Source: Oleiagrimonas sp963821885 (lineage in GTDB: Bacteria > Pseudomonadota > Gammaproteobacteria > Xanthomonadales > Rhodanobacteraceae). From it: 64,000 nucleotides of DNA. The stretch spans positions 124,001 to 188,000 of the forward strand of contig CAWGFN010000001.1 of assembly GCA_963821885.1 (NCBI GenBank), in the 5' to 3' direction. The position numbers and the translations under genes are program-made. How positions within the stretch are numbered: the first letter of the stretch is position 1; every line of letters starts with the position of its first letter. This document shows, one piece after another, positions 19,548 through 30,319 of the stretch. The notes under the pieces are model-generated. The model was not told the DNA's origin. It did no database searches and saw nothing but the letters and a program-made list of their open reading frames with translations.

Positions 19548-20360
19548 TTACTCCTCCAGGACCCGGTAGCGCCGTGACTGCCTGGCCGCCATGCGCAACG
19601 CCATGCGGTCGGGCAACAGGTCCGAGAGTGCCTTGATCATGCGGTTGATGCGGCCGTTCACGTACACCGCGTCGCCGCGTTCGACCGCGTCCAGGCCCTG
19701 GCGGGCGACCGAGTCGGCGTCCATCCACATCCAGCGCGGCATCTTCGAGACCAGTTCTCGGGCGCCGGTGACGTCGTGGAATTCGCTGTAGGTGAAGCCC
19801 GGGCACAGGGCGCAGACGTGGATGCCGCGCCCGCGGTTCTCCAGGTGCAGGGACTGCGAGAAGCGGATCATGTAGGCCTTCGCCGCCGCGTACAGGGTAT
19901 GACCGACCGAGCCGGGCAGGTGTCCGGCCAGCGAGGCGACGTTGATGATGCGCCCGTGGCCGCGCCGGATCATGCCCGGCAACATGCGGTGCGCCAGCTC
20001 GGTCGGCGCAAGCAGCAGGACCTGCAGGAATTGGTCATGGGTGGCCCAGGGCTGGCTTTCGAAGGTGCCCGGAACACCGTAGCCGGCATTGTTGACCAGC
20101 ATGTCGATGGCCAGTCCGCGCTGCTCCAGGGCATCGCTGAGGCGCCGGGGCGCCAGCGGATCGGCGAGGTCGTCGACCAGGGTATGCGCCTGGATGCCGT
20201 GTTCGCGGGACAGGCGTTCGCCCAGCGCCTGCAGGCGCGGCGCGCGGCGCGCGGTCAGGACCAGGTCGTGGCCACGCTCGGCCAGTGCCTGGGCCAGCGC
20301 GGCGCCGATGCCGGACGAGGCGCCGGTGACCAGGGCCGTGGGGCGGGACGGTGCGGCCAT
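19548..20360 (-). CDS. Short-chain dehydrogenase/reductase
   Basis: A 270-residue classical SDR. The NAD(P) loop 'ALVTGASSGIGAALAQALA', the 'LVNNAGYGVPG' motif, and the catalytic 'NVASLAGHLPG' serine with 'YAAAKAYMIRF' (Tyr and Lys) are present. An arginine pair after the first strand ('LTARRAPRLQAL') suggests NADP(H) preference. The closest types I recall are oxidoreductases of the YqjQ/DltE group with unknown substrates. It diverges from tpiA across 181 bp. Confidence 0.88.
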   Translation of the reverse strand: MAAPSRPTALVTGASSGIGAALAQALAERGHDLVLTARRAPRLQALGERLSREHGIQAHTLVDDLADPLAPRRLSDALEQRGLAIDMLVNNAGYGVPGTFESQPWATHDQFLQVLLLAPTELAHRMLPGMIRRGHGRIINVASLAGHLPGSVGHTLYAAAKAYMIRFSQSLHLENRGRGIHVCALCPGFTYSEFHDVTGARELVSKMPRWMWMDADSVARQGLDAVERGDAVYVNGRINRMIKALSDLLPDRMALRMAARQSRRYRVLEE

Positions 20361-20474
20361 GCCGGCACTCCTTGTGGGTATGGATGCCCATGATACGTGT
20401 CGGCCGCGTCACTGGACGCGCGCCGATTCGTGTTTTCGCGCACTTGTTGCGGGCCGGGTCCCGGGGATGGTGCG

Positions 20475-20504
20475 TTGCCAGTGCCGTGGCGCCGCCGGTA
20501 TTCT
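20475..20504 (+). promoter_or_regulatory. Promoter candidate for tpiA-secG-tRNA-Leu-nuo
   Basis: TTGCCA (20475-20480) and TATTCT (20499-20504) are separated by 18 bp, 37 bp before the tpiA ATG. It is the best sigma-70-like match in the gap and could drive the long tpiA-secG-tRNA-Leu unit and possibly nuo. Confidence 0.45.
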
Positions 20505-20541
20505 TGCCCGTTTGACGGACCCAACCACAGGACCTGAACCC

Positions 20542-21315
20542 ATGCGCACGATGCTGGTGGCCGGAAACTGGAAGATGCACGGTTCCATGGCGATGGCCCG
20601 CGATCTTGCCGAAGCCGTGGCCTCGGGACGTCCCGAGGGCGTGGAGATCGCGGTGTTCCCGCCGTATCCCTACCTGGCCGGGCTGTGCGAGCGGCACGGG
20701 CCGGTGCTGCCATGCGGCGGCCAGGACATCAGCGAGCATGCCGGGCAGGGCGCCTACACCGGCGAGGTGTCCGGCGCCATGCTGCGCGACGTCGGTTGCG
20801 CCTGGGCGCTGGTCGGTCATTCGGAGCGGCGCCAGTATCACGGCGAGGACAACGATGGCGTGGCGCGCAAGTTCGGCGCCGCGCTCGAGGCGGGACTGAA
20901 ACCCATGCTGTGCATCGGCGAGACCCTGCAGCAGCGCGAGGGCGGGCAGACCGAGCAGGTGCTGGCAGCGCAGCTCGGCGCGGTGATCCGGGCCCATGGC
21001 ATCGCCGCCTTCGATCAGGCGGTCATCGCCTACGAGCCGGTCTGGGCCATCGGCACCGGGCGCACCGCGACACCGCAGCAGGCGCAGGACGCGCATGCCT
21101 TCATCCGTAGCCAACTGGCAAAAGAGGATGCTAAAATCGCCGGTCTAACGCGGCTGCTTTACGGCGGCAGCGTCAAGCCCTCCAATGCGGCCGAACTGTT
21201 CGCCCAGGCGGACGTCGATGGCGGCCTGATCGGAGGGGCTTCCCTCAAGGCAACCGAATTCCTGGCCATCTGCGCGGCAGCGCAACAAGCGCGTGGCGCG
21301 GCGGAGACCGACTAG
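20542..21315 (+). CDS. tpiA: Triosephosphate isomerase
   Basis: A 257-residue glycolytic enzyme that interconverts dihydroxyacetone phosphate and glyceraldehyde-3-phosphate. Motifs: 'AGNWKMHG' (Lys11), 'GHSERRQ' (His93), 'AYEPVWAIGTG' (Glu165) and the phosphate loops 'LLYGGSVKPSNA' and 'GLIGGASLKA'. Start ATG 20542. secG begins 2 bp after the stop, so the two are co-transcribed, as in many gammaproteobacteria. Confidence 0.97.
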   Translation: MRTMLVAGNWKMHGSMAMARDLAEAVASGRPEGVEIAVFPPYPYLAGLCERHGPVLPCGGQDISEHAGQGAYTGEVSGAMLRDVGCAWALVGHSERRQYHGEDNDGVARKFGAALEAGLKPMLCIGETLQQREGGQTEQVLAAQLGAVIRAHGIAAFDQAVIAYEPVWAIGTGRTATPQQAQDAHAFIRSQLAKEDAKIAGLTRLLYGGSVKPSNAAELFAQADVDGGLIGGASLKATEFLAICAAAQQARGAAETD

Positions 21316-21317
21316 AC

Positions 21318-21734
21318 ATGTTCATCATCTTCAGCGTTTTCTACATCCTGATCGCCGCGGCCATGATCGTGCTGATCCTCATGCAGCGCGGCCAGGGCGC
21401 CGACGCCGGCGCCGGCTTCGGCGCGGGCGCTTCGGGCACCGTGTTCGGCGCTCGCGGCTCGGCCAGTTTCATGACCCGTGCGACGGCCGTGCTGGGGACG
21501 CTGTTCTTCCTCCTCAGCCTGGGCATGGCGATATACTTCAGCCGTGCGGGCGCGCCCAAGCCGGCCAAGGACCTGGGCGTCATGTCGTCGGTGGCGGCCA
21601 GCACCGTCGCGCCGGCGGCCTCGGCCCCGGTGGCGCCGCAGGCAATGAGCGGATCGGACGTGCCGACGCTGCCGCAGGCGGCCAAGGGCGCCAGCAGCGG
21701 CACGCCGGCGACCCCGGCACCCGTTAAGAAGTAA
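21318..21734 (+). CDS. secG: Preprotein translocase subunit SecG
   Basis: A 138-residue protein with two membrane helices (about 3-21 and 53-73) joined by the SecG loop 'QRGQGADAGAGFGAGASGTVFG', here split: 'LMQRGQGADAGAGFGAG' and 'TVFGARGSASFMTR'. It assists the SecYE channel. An Ala/Pro/Ser-rich tail of about 60 residues extends past the second helix, common in this order. The tRNA-Leu gene starts 13 bp downstream. Confidence 0.95.
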   Translation: MFIIFSVFYILIAAAMIVLILMQRGQGADAGAGFGAGASGTVFGARGSASFMTRATAVLGTLFFLLSLGMAIYFSRAGAPKPAKDLGVMSSVAASTVAPAASAPVAPQAMSGSDVPTLPQAAKGASSGTPATPAPVKK

Positions 21735-21747
21735 GTTTTTTGCACCT

Positions 21748-21834
21748 GCCCAGGTGGCGGAATTGGTAGACGCACTACCTTGAGGTGGTAGTGGCCGAAT
21801 GGCCGTGGGGGTTCGAGTCCCCCCTTGGGCACCA
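21748..21834 (+). tRNA. tRNA-Leu (anticodon GAG)
   Basis: An 87-base tRNA with encoded CCA. The acceptor stem pairs GCCCAGG with CTTGGGC, the anticodon stem is CTACC/GGTAG with loop TTGAGGT (anticodon GAG, reading CUC and CUU), and a long variable arm TGGCCGAATGGCCG is typical of leucine tRNAs. The T arm GGGGGTTCGAGTCCCCC is intact. It lies between secG and nuoA. Confidence 0.97.
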
Positions 21835-21843
21835 TCGTTCGAA

Positions 21844-21867
21844 GGCTGTCGGATGCTAGCGACAGCC
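21844..21867 (+). other. Stem-loop between tRNA-Leu and nuoA
   Basis: GGCTGTCG (21844-21851) and CGACAGCC (21860-21867) form a perfect 8-bp stem with an 8-base loop. No U-run follows, so it is not a clear terminator. It may mark the 3' boundary for tRNA processing or the start of a protected nuo mRNA. Confidence 0.4.
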
Positions 21868-21901
21868 GCTGATGCGCACCACGCGTGGAGGTAGCCGACC
21901 C

Positions 21902-22248
21902 GTGCTTGCCGAATACTGGCCTGTACTGCTGTTTCTCGTCGTGGCCGGTGGCCTCGGCATCGCTCTTCTGGCTATCGGTTTCCTGGCGGCGCCCCGAAAT
22001 CCGGATCCGGAAAAGTCCTCGCCGTACGAATGCGGCTTCGAGGCCTTCGAGGACGCGCGCATGAAGTTCGACGTGCGCTACTACCTCATCGCCATCCTGT
22101 TCATCATCTTCGATCTGGAAGTCGCGTTCCTGTTTCCGTGGGCCGTGGTGTTCGACAAGATCGGCTCGATCGCCCTGGTCGAGATGGCGCTGTTCCTGGT
22201 GCTGCTGGTGGTCGGGTTCGCCTACGTCTGGAAGAAGGGAGCGCTGGA

Positions 22249-22258
<10 letters not shown>
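21902..22258 (+). CDS. nuoA: NADH-quinone oxidoreductase subunit A
   Basis: A 118-residue membrane subunit of complex I with three helices and the family segment 'SSPYECGFEAFEDARMKFDVRYY', seen here as 'PYECGFEAFEDARMKF', then 'LIAILFIIFDLEVAFLFPWA'. GTG 21902 was chosen because GGAGG lies 10 bp upstream and it gives the usual 'MLAEYWPVLLFL' N-terminus; an ATG at 21872 precedes that ribosome site. The last 10 bp overlap nuoB. Confidence 0.95.
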
Positions 22259-22803
<545 letters not shown>

Positions 22804-22812
22804 GGCCGGCTC

Positions 22813-23547
22813 ATGAGTGACACGCATACCAACTCGCTGGCCGAGCGCCTCGTCGCGCGTTTCGGCGACGTGCTGGGCAAGGTCGAGACGAAGCTGGGCC
22901 AGACCACCATCGAAGTCGCCGCCGGCGACCTGCTCAAGGTGGCCACCGCCCTGCGCGACGAGCCCGATTTCGACTTCAGCCAGCTGATCGACCTGTGCGG
23001 CATCGACTACCTGGGCTACGGCCAGACCGAGTGGGAAACCACCGCCGCTTCCGCCGGCGGTTTCTCGCGCGGCGTGCGTGGCGAGGCCGCCGGTCGCTTC
23101 GACTGGGAAGGCCGCCCGCGCGAGATCGACCTGCCGCGCCGTTTCGCCTCGATCGTGCACCTGCTTTCGGTGAGCCACAATCGCCGCCTGCGCGTCCGCA
23201 CCTACTGCGAGGACGACGCGCTGCCGCTGGTGCCGTCGCTGACCGACCTGTGGCCGGTCGCCAACTGGTTCGAGCGCGAGTCCTTCGATCTGTACGGCAT
23301 CGTCTATGACGGCCACCCGGACCTGCGCCGCATCCTCACCGACTACGGTTTCGTCGGCCGTCCGTTCCGCAAGGACTTCCCGCTGATCGGCAATGTCGAG
23401 GTGCGCTACGACCCCGACAAGCAGCGCGTGATCTACGAGCCGGTGACTTCGGTGGTCCCGCGCGTGCTGGTGCCGCGCGTGATCCGCGACGACGTCGACC
23501 TGCAGCAGGCCCGCGCCGAAGCGGCCGACAACTGGCGGGAGAACTGA
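22813..23547 (+). CDS. nuoC: NADH-quinone oxidoreductase subunit C
   Basis: A 244-residue 30-kDa-type subunit of the complex I peripheral arm. The signature 'RESFDLYGIVYDGHPDLRRIL' is present as 'ERESFDLYGIVYDGHPDL' followed by 'ILTDYGFVGRPFRKDFP'. Residues about 78-104 ('TAASAGGFSRGVRGEAAGRF') make a glycine-rich insert compared with the shortest homologues, as I recall for this order. NuoC and NuoD are separate genes, not fused as in E. coli. nuoD starts 1 bp after the stop. Confidence 0.95.
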   Translation: MSDTHTNSLAERLVARFGDVLGKVETKLGQTTIEVAAGDLLKVATALRDEPDFDFSQLIDLCGIDYLGYGQTEWETTAASAGGFSRGVRGEAAGRFDWEGRPREIDLPRRFASIVHLLSVSHNRRLRVRTYCEDDALPLVPSLTDLWPVANWFERESFDLYGIVYDGHPDLRRILTDYGFVGRPFRKDFPLIGNVEVRYDPDKQRVIYEPVTSVVPRVLVPRVIRDDVDLQQARAEAADNWREN

Positions 23548-23548
23548 G

Positions 23549-24808
23549 ATGAGCGGTCAGGAAATCCGCAACTACACCATGAACTTCGGTCCGCAGCATC
23601 CGGCCGCGCACGGCGTGCTGCGCCTGGTGCTGGAGATGGACGGCGAGACCGTGGTCAAGGCCGATCCGCACATCGGCCTGCTGCATCGCGGCACCGAGAA
23701 GCTGGCCGAGTCCAAGCCGTTCAACCAGTCGATCGGCTACATGGACCGCCTCGACTACGTGTCGATGATGTGCAACGAGCACGGCTACGTGCGCGCCATC
23801 GAGCAACTGCTCGGCATCCAGGCGCCGATCCGCGCGCAGTACATCCGCACGATGTTCGACGAGATCACGCGCATCCTGAACCACCTGATGTGGATCGGCT
23901 CCAACGCGCTCGACCTCGGCGCCATGGCGGTGTTCCTGTACGCCTTCCGCGAGCGCGAGGAGCTGATGGACTGCTACGAGGCGGTCTCCGGCGCGCGCAT
24001 GCATGCCACTTATTACCGTCCGGGTGGCGTGTACCGCGACCTGCCTTCGCGCATGCCGCAGTACAACGAGTCGCGCTGGCACAAGGGTGACGACCTCAAG
24101 CGCCTCAACCAGTGGCGCGAAGGCTCGATGCTGGACTTCCTCGACGCCTTCACCGACGACTTCCCGTCCAAGGTGGACGAGTACGAGAACCTGCTGACCA
24201 ACAACCGCATCTGGAAGCAGCGCACCGTCGACATCGGCGTGATCAGCCCCGAGCAGGCCCTGGCGTGGGGCATGACCGGCCCGATGCTGCGTGGATCGGG
24301 CGTCGAGTGGGACCTGCGCAAGAAGCAGCCCTACGCCGCCTACGCGGACATGGATTTCGACATTCCCGTCGGCGTCCATGGCGACTGCTACGACCGCTAC
24401 CTGGTGCGCGTCGAGGAGATGCGCCAGTCCAATCGCATCATCAAGCAGTGCGTGAAGTGGCTGCGCGAGAACGACGGCCCGGTGATGCTGGACAACTTCA
24501 AGGTCAGCCCGCCGTCGCGCGAGTCCATGAAGCACGACATGGAAGCGCTGATCCACCACTTCAAGCTGTTCACCGAGGGCTACGGCGTGCCCGCCGGCGA
24601 GACCTACGCGGCGGTCGAGGCACCCAAGGGCGAATTCGGCGTGTACCTGGTCTCGGACGGCGCCAACAAGCCGTTCAGGGTGAAGGTCCGCGCGCCCAGC
24701 TTCGTGCATCTTTCGTCCATGGACGCCATCGTCGCCGGCCACATGCTGCCGGACGTGGTGGCCATGATCGGTACCTATGACGTGGTGTTCGGGGAGGTCG
24801 ACCGATGA
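23549..24808 (+). CDS. nuoD: NADH-quinone oxidoreductase subunit D
   Basis: A 419-residue 49-kDa-type subunit that forms the quinone pocket with NuoB. Visible: 'NFGPQHPAAHGVLRLVLEMDG' split as 'GPQHPAAHGVLRL', 'DPHIGLLHRGTEKL', 'YLDRLDYVSMM'-type motif 'YMDRLDYVSMMCNEH', and the C-terminal 'DVVFGEVDR'. The quinone-site histidine lies in 'PQHPAAHG'. nuoE overlaps by 4 bp. Confidence 0.97.
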   Translation: MSGQEIRNYTMNFGPQHPAAHGVLRLVLEMDGETVVKADPHIGLLHRGTEKLAESKPFNQSIGYMDRLDYVSMMCNEHGYVRAIEQLLGIQAPIRAQYIRTMFDEITRILNHLMWIGSNALDLGAMAVFLYAFREREELMDCYEAVSGARMHATYYRPGGVYRDLPSRMPQYNESRWHKGDDLKRLNQWREGSMLDFLDAFTDDFPSKVDEYENLLTNNRIWKQRTVDIGVISPEQALAWGMTGPMLRGSGVEWDLRKKQPYAAYADMDFDIPVGVHGDCYDRYLVRVEEMRQSNRIIKQCVKWLRENDGPVMLDNFKVSPPSRESMKHDMEALIHHFKLFTEGYGVPAGETYAAVEAPKGEFGVYLVSDGANKPFRVKVRAPSFVHLSSMDAIVAGHMLPDVVAMIGTYDVVFGEVDR

Positions 24809-25332
24809 GGGCCACCGGCAATTTCGACGCGGTCCGCCATGTCGATCCGCAAACCGTGCTGAGCGCGCACACGCGCGAGCACATCGATCATTGGGCGGCC
24901 AAGTTCCCGGCCGACCGCAAGCGTTCGGCGCTGATCCAGAGCCTGTTCGCCGCGCAGGAGCAGAACGGCGGTTACCTGACCGACGAGCTGATCGCCGCCG
25001 TGGCCAAGTACCTGGACCTGCCGCCGGTGTGGGCCTACGAGGTCGCCACGTTCTACTCGATGTTCGAGCTGGAGCCGGTCGGCCGCCACAACGTGGCCAT
25101 CTGCACCAACATCTCGTGCTGGCTCAATGGCGCCGAGGACATCGTGCGCCACTGCGAGAGCAAGTACGGCATCACGCTTGGCGAGAGCTCACCGGACGGA
25201 CGCATCTACCTCAAGCGCGAGGAAGAATGCCTGGCCGCCTGCGCCGGCGCGCCGATGATGGTGGTCGACGGCCACTACCACGAGAAGCTGACGCCGGAGA
25301 AGGTCGACGAGATCCTCGACAAGCTCGACTGA
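24805..25332 (+). CDS. nuoE: NADH-quinone oxidoreductase subunit E
   Basis: A 175-residue thioredoxin-fold subunit carrying the N1a [2Fe-2S] cluster. Its four cysteines are visible: 'AICTNISCWLNGA' and 'EEECLAACAGAPMM'. The helical N-terminal half includes 'PADRKRSALIQSLFAAQEQNGGYL'-type sequence (seen as 'SALIQSLFAAQEQNGGYL'). It is followed by an 81-bp gap with a stem-loop before nuoF. Confidence 0.96.
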   Translation: MRATGNFDAVRHVDPQTVLSAHTREHIDHWAAKFPADRKRSALIQSLFAAQEQNGGYLTDELIAAVAKYLDLPPVWAYEVATFYSMFELEPVGRHNVAICTNISCWLNGAEDIVRHCESKYGITLGESSPDGRIYLKREEECLAACAGAPMMVVDGHYHEKLTPEKVDEILDKLD

Positions 25333-25347
25333 CACACATACGAGTTC

Positions 25348-25371
25348 GCGGCCATCGATGATCGTGGCCGC
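25348..25371 (+). other. Stem-loop between nuoE and nuoF
   Basis: GCGGCCA (25348-25354) and TGGCCGC (25365-25371) form a perfect 7-bp stem in the only sizeable gap in the first half of nuo. No U-run follows; a role in mRNA processing or stability is possible. Confidence 0.4.
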
Positions 25372-25413
25372 ATCCGATCCCGGCCTCCACGGGGGATCAC
25401 AAAGGTAGAGAAC

Positions 25414-26724
<1,311 letters not shown>

Positions 26725-26742
26725 CTCGATTCCTCATCGGAG

Positions 26743-26916
26743 CTCGGGACCCGGGACTCGGGACTCGGGGAAAGCTCGTGGCGTCTGGGAGTCGCTACAT
26801 GCAAGTGACGCGGAATGTCGACAGGCATGCATGGAACTCGGTGTTCGTGATGCGGGGCTCTTCCGGGTCCCGGGTTCCGGGTTCCGGGTCCCGGCTCCAT
26901 CCATCCGAGTCCCGCG
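26743..26916. repeat. Heptamer-repeat element, copy 1 (nuoF/nuoG gap)
   Basis: The left arm (26746-26770) reads in 7-base steps CGGGACC, CGGGACT, CGGGACT, CGGGGAA. The right arm (26863-26897) reads in the opposite sense CGGGTCC, CGGGTTC, CGGGTTC, CGGGTCC, and a last GAGTCCCG lies at 26907-26914. The core of about 90 bp between them has no gene. It sits between two cotranscribed complex I genes. Confidence 0.8.
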
Positions 26917-26926
26917 GAGAACAAGC

Positions 26927-29263
26927 ATGAGTGCGCAGCCCGCCAACAACACGCCGCCGGACATGGTCAACATCGAGATCGATGGCAAGGCCATGCAGGT
27001 CCCCAAGGGGTCGATGATCATCCAGGCCGCCGACGCGGCCGGGATCACGATTCCGCGCTTCTGCTATCACCCGAAGCTGGCGATCGCCGCCAACTGCCGG
27101 CAGTGCCTGGTCGAGGTGGAGATGGGCGGCAGGCCCATTCCCAAGCCGCAGCCGGCCTGCGCCACGCCGGTGGGCGAGGGCATGAAGGTCGCCACGCGTT
27201 CGGAGAAAGCGCTGCACTGGCAGCGCGACGTGATGGAGTTCCTGCTGATCAACCATCCGCTCGACTGCCCGATCTGCGACCAGGGCGGCGAGTGCGAGCT
27301 GCAGGACGTGGCCCTGGGCTACGGCCGTTCGGTCAGCCGCTTCACCGAGCGCAAGCGCACGGTCGCCGATGAGAACCTCGGTCCGCTGATCGCCACCGAG
27401 ATGACCCGCTGCATCCAGTGCACGCGCTGCGTGCGCTTCATGGGCGAGATCGCCGGCACCTACGAGCTGGGCGGCATGAGCCGCGGCGAGAACCTGCAGA
27501 TCGGCACCTACATCGGCAAGTCGATCGACAGCGAGATCGGCGGCAACATCATCGACGTGTGCCCGGTCGGCGCGCTGACCAACAAGCCGTTCCAGTTCAA
27601 GGCGCGTGCCTGGGAGCTGGTGGCGCGAGCGTCCATCGGCTATCACGACGCGCTGGGATCCAACCTGTGGCTGCACACGCGCCGCGGCGAGGTGCTGCGC
27701 ACCGTGCCGCGCGACAACGAGACGATCAACGAATGCTGGCTGTCCGATCGCGACCGCTACAGCCACCAGGGCCTGTACGCGGACGATCGCCTGCTCGCGC
27801 CGATGGTCAAGCGCGACGGCAGCTGGCACGAAGTGTCCTGGGACGATGCCCTTAAGGCGACCGTCGCCGCGCTGCACAAGGCCGGCAAGGACATCGGCTT
27901 CCTGGTGCATCCGGCCACCAGCAACGAGGAAGGCGAGCTGCTGCGTCGCCTGGCCGCCGGACTCGGCAGCGCGCACATCGACCACCGCCTGCGCCAGCAG
28001 GATCTTTCGGACCGGCCCGCGGCGCGTCCCTTCGGCACCCCGGTGGCGGAGATGGACACGATCGGCGCGGCGCTGCTGATCGGCAGCCACCTGCGTCACG
28101 AGATGCCGCTGCTCAACCAGCGCCTGCGTCGCGCGGTGCGCGGTGGCGCCGCCGTGCACGCGGTGGGTTGCCTTGAGCTCGACCAGGGCCACGCGCTGGC
28201 CGGCGAGACCGTGGTCGCGCCGCCGCAGCTCGCGCAGGCCGTGCTGGGCATCGCCCGTGCCGCGGCCGATGCCAGTGAACTCAAGCCTTCCGCGGCGCTG
28301 GCCGGCCTGCTCGAAGGCATGACCGCCAGCGACCACGCCAGGACCGCCTTCAGCGCGCTGAAGAATGCCGGCACGGGCGCGGTGATCCTCGGCGAGATGG
28401 CGGCGACCCATCCGCAGGCATCCTGGCTGCGAGCGGCGGCACGCTACATCGCCGACGCCGCGCAGGTCGGGTACAACGAAATTCCGCTGGGCGCCAATGC
28501 CGTTGGCCTGGCGCGCACGGGCGTGTTGCCGACGGCCGACGGCCTGGATGCGGCCGCCATGCTGCGCCAGCCGCGCAACGCGTACGTGCTGTACGGCGTG
28601 GACATGCCGCATGACTTCGTCGACAGCGGCGCGGCGGTGAAGTCGCTGATGAAGGCCGAGAGCGTGATCGCCTTCGGCGCCTTCGCCGACCGCAATCTGC
28701 GGGAGGTCGCCGACATCATCCTGCCGCTTGGCCTGTTGCCGGAAATCGACGCGACCCTGACCAATGTCGACGGCATCGACCAGCCGGTGAAAGCCGGCGC
28801 CACCGCGCCGGGCGAGGCCCGCGCGGGATGGAAGATCCTGCGCGCTCTGGGTGGCGAGCTGGGCGTCGAAGGTTTCGCCTTCGATACCTTCGCCGAGCTG
28901 TCCGCCTCGGTGCACAGCGCCGAGCCGCCGCGGGTCGATGACTTGCGCGACACGCCTGCCGCCGTCGAGGGCATGACCCGCATCGCCAGCATGCCGATCT
29001 ACCGCGGCGACGCGGTCCTGCGCCGCGCTGCCGCGCTCAACGCGCATCCGCTGACCCGCGCGGCCGCGGCCCGGCTGCATGCCGTCGACGCCGAGCGCCT
29101 TGGCGTCAAGGACGGCGATAGCGTGCAGGTCGCCGGCACCACCACGTTGCCGGTGGTCGTGGACGCGGCGGTACCGACCGGCGCGGTCTGGATCGAATCC
29201 GCCCATGCGGCGTCCGCCACGCTGCCGCCGCACGGCGCAGCCATCACCGTGAGCAAGGCATGA
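26927..29263 (+). CDS. nuoG: NADH-quinone oxidoreductase subunit G
   Basis: A 778-residue iron-sulfur subunit of the peripheral arm. N-terminal ferredoxin-like cluster cysteines are in 'RFCYHPKLAIAANCRQCLVEV' (seen as 'FCYHPKLAIAANCRQC'), the His-ligated cluster in 'HPLDCPICDQGGECELQD', then 'CIQCTRCVRFMGEIAG' and 'DVCPVGALTNKPFQ'. A molybdopterin-oxidoreductase-like but metal-free C-terminal domain follows. ATG 26927 is the first after the repeat element. It overlaps nuoH by 4 bp (ATGA). Confidence 0.97.
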   Translation: MSAQPANNTPPDMVNIEIDGKAMQVPKGSMIIQAADAAGITIPRFCYHPKLAIAANCRQCLVEVEMGGRPIPKPQPACATPVGEGMKVATRSEKALHWQRDVMEFLLINHPLDCPICDQGGECELQDVALGYGRSVSRFTERKRTVADENLGPLIATEMTRCIQCTRCVRFMGEIAGTYELGGMSRGENLQIGTYIGKSIDSEIGGNIIDVCPVGALTNKPFQFKARAWELVARASIGYHDALGSNLWLHTRRGEVLRTVPRDNETINECWLSDRDRYSHQGLYADDRLLAPMVKRDGSWHEVSWDDALKATVAALHKAGKDIGFLVHPATSNEEGELLRRLAAGLGSAHIDHRLRQQDLSDRPAARPFGTPVAEMDTIGAALLIGSHLRHEMPLLNQRLRRAVRGGAAVHAVGCLELDQGHALAGETVVAPPQLAQAVLGIARAAADASELKPSAALAGLLEGMTASDHARTAFSALKNAGTGAVILGEMAATHPQASWLRAAARYIADAAQVGYNEIPLGANAVGLARTGVLPTADGLDAAAMLRQPRNAYVLYGVDMPHDFVDSGAAVKSLMKAESVIAFGAFADRNLREVADIILPLGLLPEIDATLTNVDGIDQPVKAGATAPGEARAGWKILRALGGELGVEGFAFDTFAELSASVHSAEPPRVDDLRDTPAAVEGMTRIASMPIYRGDAVLRRAAALNAHPLTRAAAARLHAVDAERLGVKDGDSVQVAGTTTLPVVVDAAVPTGAVWIESAHAASATLPPHGAAITVSKA

Positions 29264-30312
29264 CCATGGCCGATCTGCTGTTCAACCACCTGCTCGTGCC
29301 GCTGCTGCTGATTCTCGCGATCGTGCTGCCGGTGGTGTTGTCCGTGGCGATGTTCGTCTACTGGGAGCGCAAGGTCATCGGCTGGATGCACGTGCGCATG
29401 GGGCCCAACAAGATCGGTCCGCTCGGACTGTTCCAGGCCTTCGCGGACGTCTTCAAGCTCCTGTTCAAGGAGATCATCGTCCCGGCCAACGCCAATCGCT
29501 TCCTGTTCTTCCTGGCGCCGCTGCTGGCGCTGATCCCGGCGCTGGCGGCCTGGGCCGTGGTGCCGTTCGATCCCGGGATGGTGCTGGCCAACGTCAATGC
29601 CGGCGTGTTGTACCTGCTGGCGATGAGCTCGCTGGGCGTGTACGGCATCATCCTCGCCGGCTGGGCGTCGAATTCGCGCTACGCGCTGCTCGGCGCCATG
29701 CGTTCGGCCGCGCAGGTGATTTCCTACGAACTGGCCATGGGCATGGCGCTGATCTGCGTGCTGGTGCTGGCGGGCAGCCTGAACCTGACCGCCATCGTCA
29801 ACGCGCAGGCCGGTCACAAGGGATTCCTCGACTGGTTCTGGCTGCCGCTGCTGCCGGTGTTCGTGATCTACTGGATTTCCGGCGTCGCCGAGACCAACCG
29901 CGCGCCGTTCGACGTCGCCGAGGGCGAGTCGGAAATCGTCGCCGGTTTCCACGTCGAGTATTCCGGTTCGGCCTTCGCGATCTTCTTCCTGGCCGAATAC
30001 GCCAACATGATCCTGATCAGCTTCCTGGCCGCGACGCTGTTCCTGGGCGGCTGGTTGAGCCCGATCCAGGGATGGGTGCACGCCGACGTGTCGCCCTGGG
30101 TCAACTGGATCTGGGACGGCGGCTTCGCCTGGCTGTTCATCAAGGCCTTCGTGTTCGCGTTCCTTTTTCTGTGGTTCCGCGCCAGCTTTCCCCGCTACCG
30201 CTACGACCAGATCATGCGCCTGGGCTGGAAGGTGTTCATTCCCATCACCATCGTCTGGGTGCTCGTGGCCGGCTGCATGAAGTACTTCGGCTGGGTCACG
30301 ATCGGAGGTTGA
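29260..30312 (+). CDS. nuoH: NADH-quinone oxidoreductase subunit H
   Basis: A 350-residue membrane subunit with about eight helices that joins the quinone pocket to the proton-pumping arm. Signatures: 'WERKVIGWMHVRMGPNKIGP' (first amphipathic loop), 'RSAAQVISYELAMG', 'ETNRAPFDVAEGESEIVAGF' and 'FLWFRASFPRYRYDQIM'. Start ATG 29260 overlaps nuoG; ATG 29266 is an alternative two codons later. Confidence 0.97.
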   Translation: MTMADLLFNHLLVPLLLILAIVLPVVLSVAMFVYWERKVIGWMHVRMGPNKIGPLGLFQAFADVFKLLFKEIIVPANANRFLFFLAPLLALIPALAAWAVVPFDPGMVLANVNAGVLYLLAMSSLGVYGIILAGWASNSRYALLGAMRSAAQVISYELAMGMALICVLVLAGSLNLTAIVNAQAGHKGFLDWFWLPLLPVFVIYWISGVAETNRAPFDVAEGESEIVAGFHVEYSGSAFAIFFLAEYANMILISFLAATLFLGGWLSPIQGWVHADVSPWVNWIWDGGFAWLFIKAFVFAFLFLWFRASFPRYRYDQIMRLGWKVFIPITIVWVLVAGCMKYFGWVTIGG

Positions 30313-30319
30313 CCAAGAC

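Noticed and set aside
26743..26916. CRISPR array
   Set aside because: The units are 7 bp, contiguous and in two orientations, with no spacers and no cas genes.
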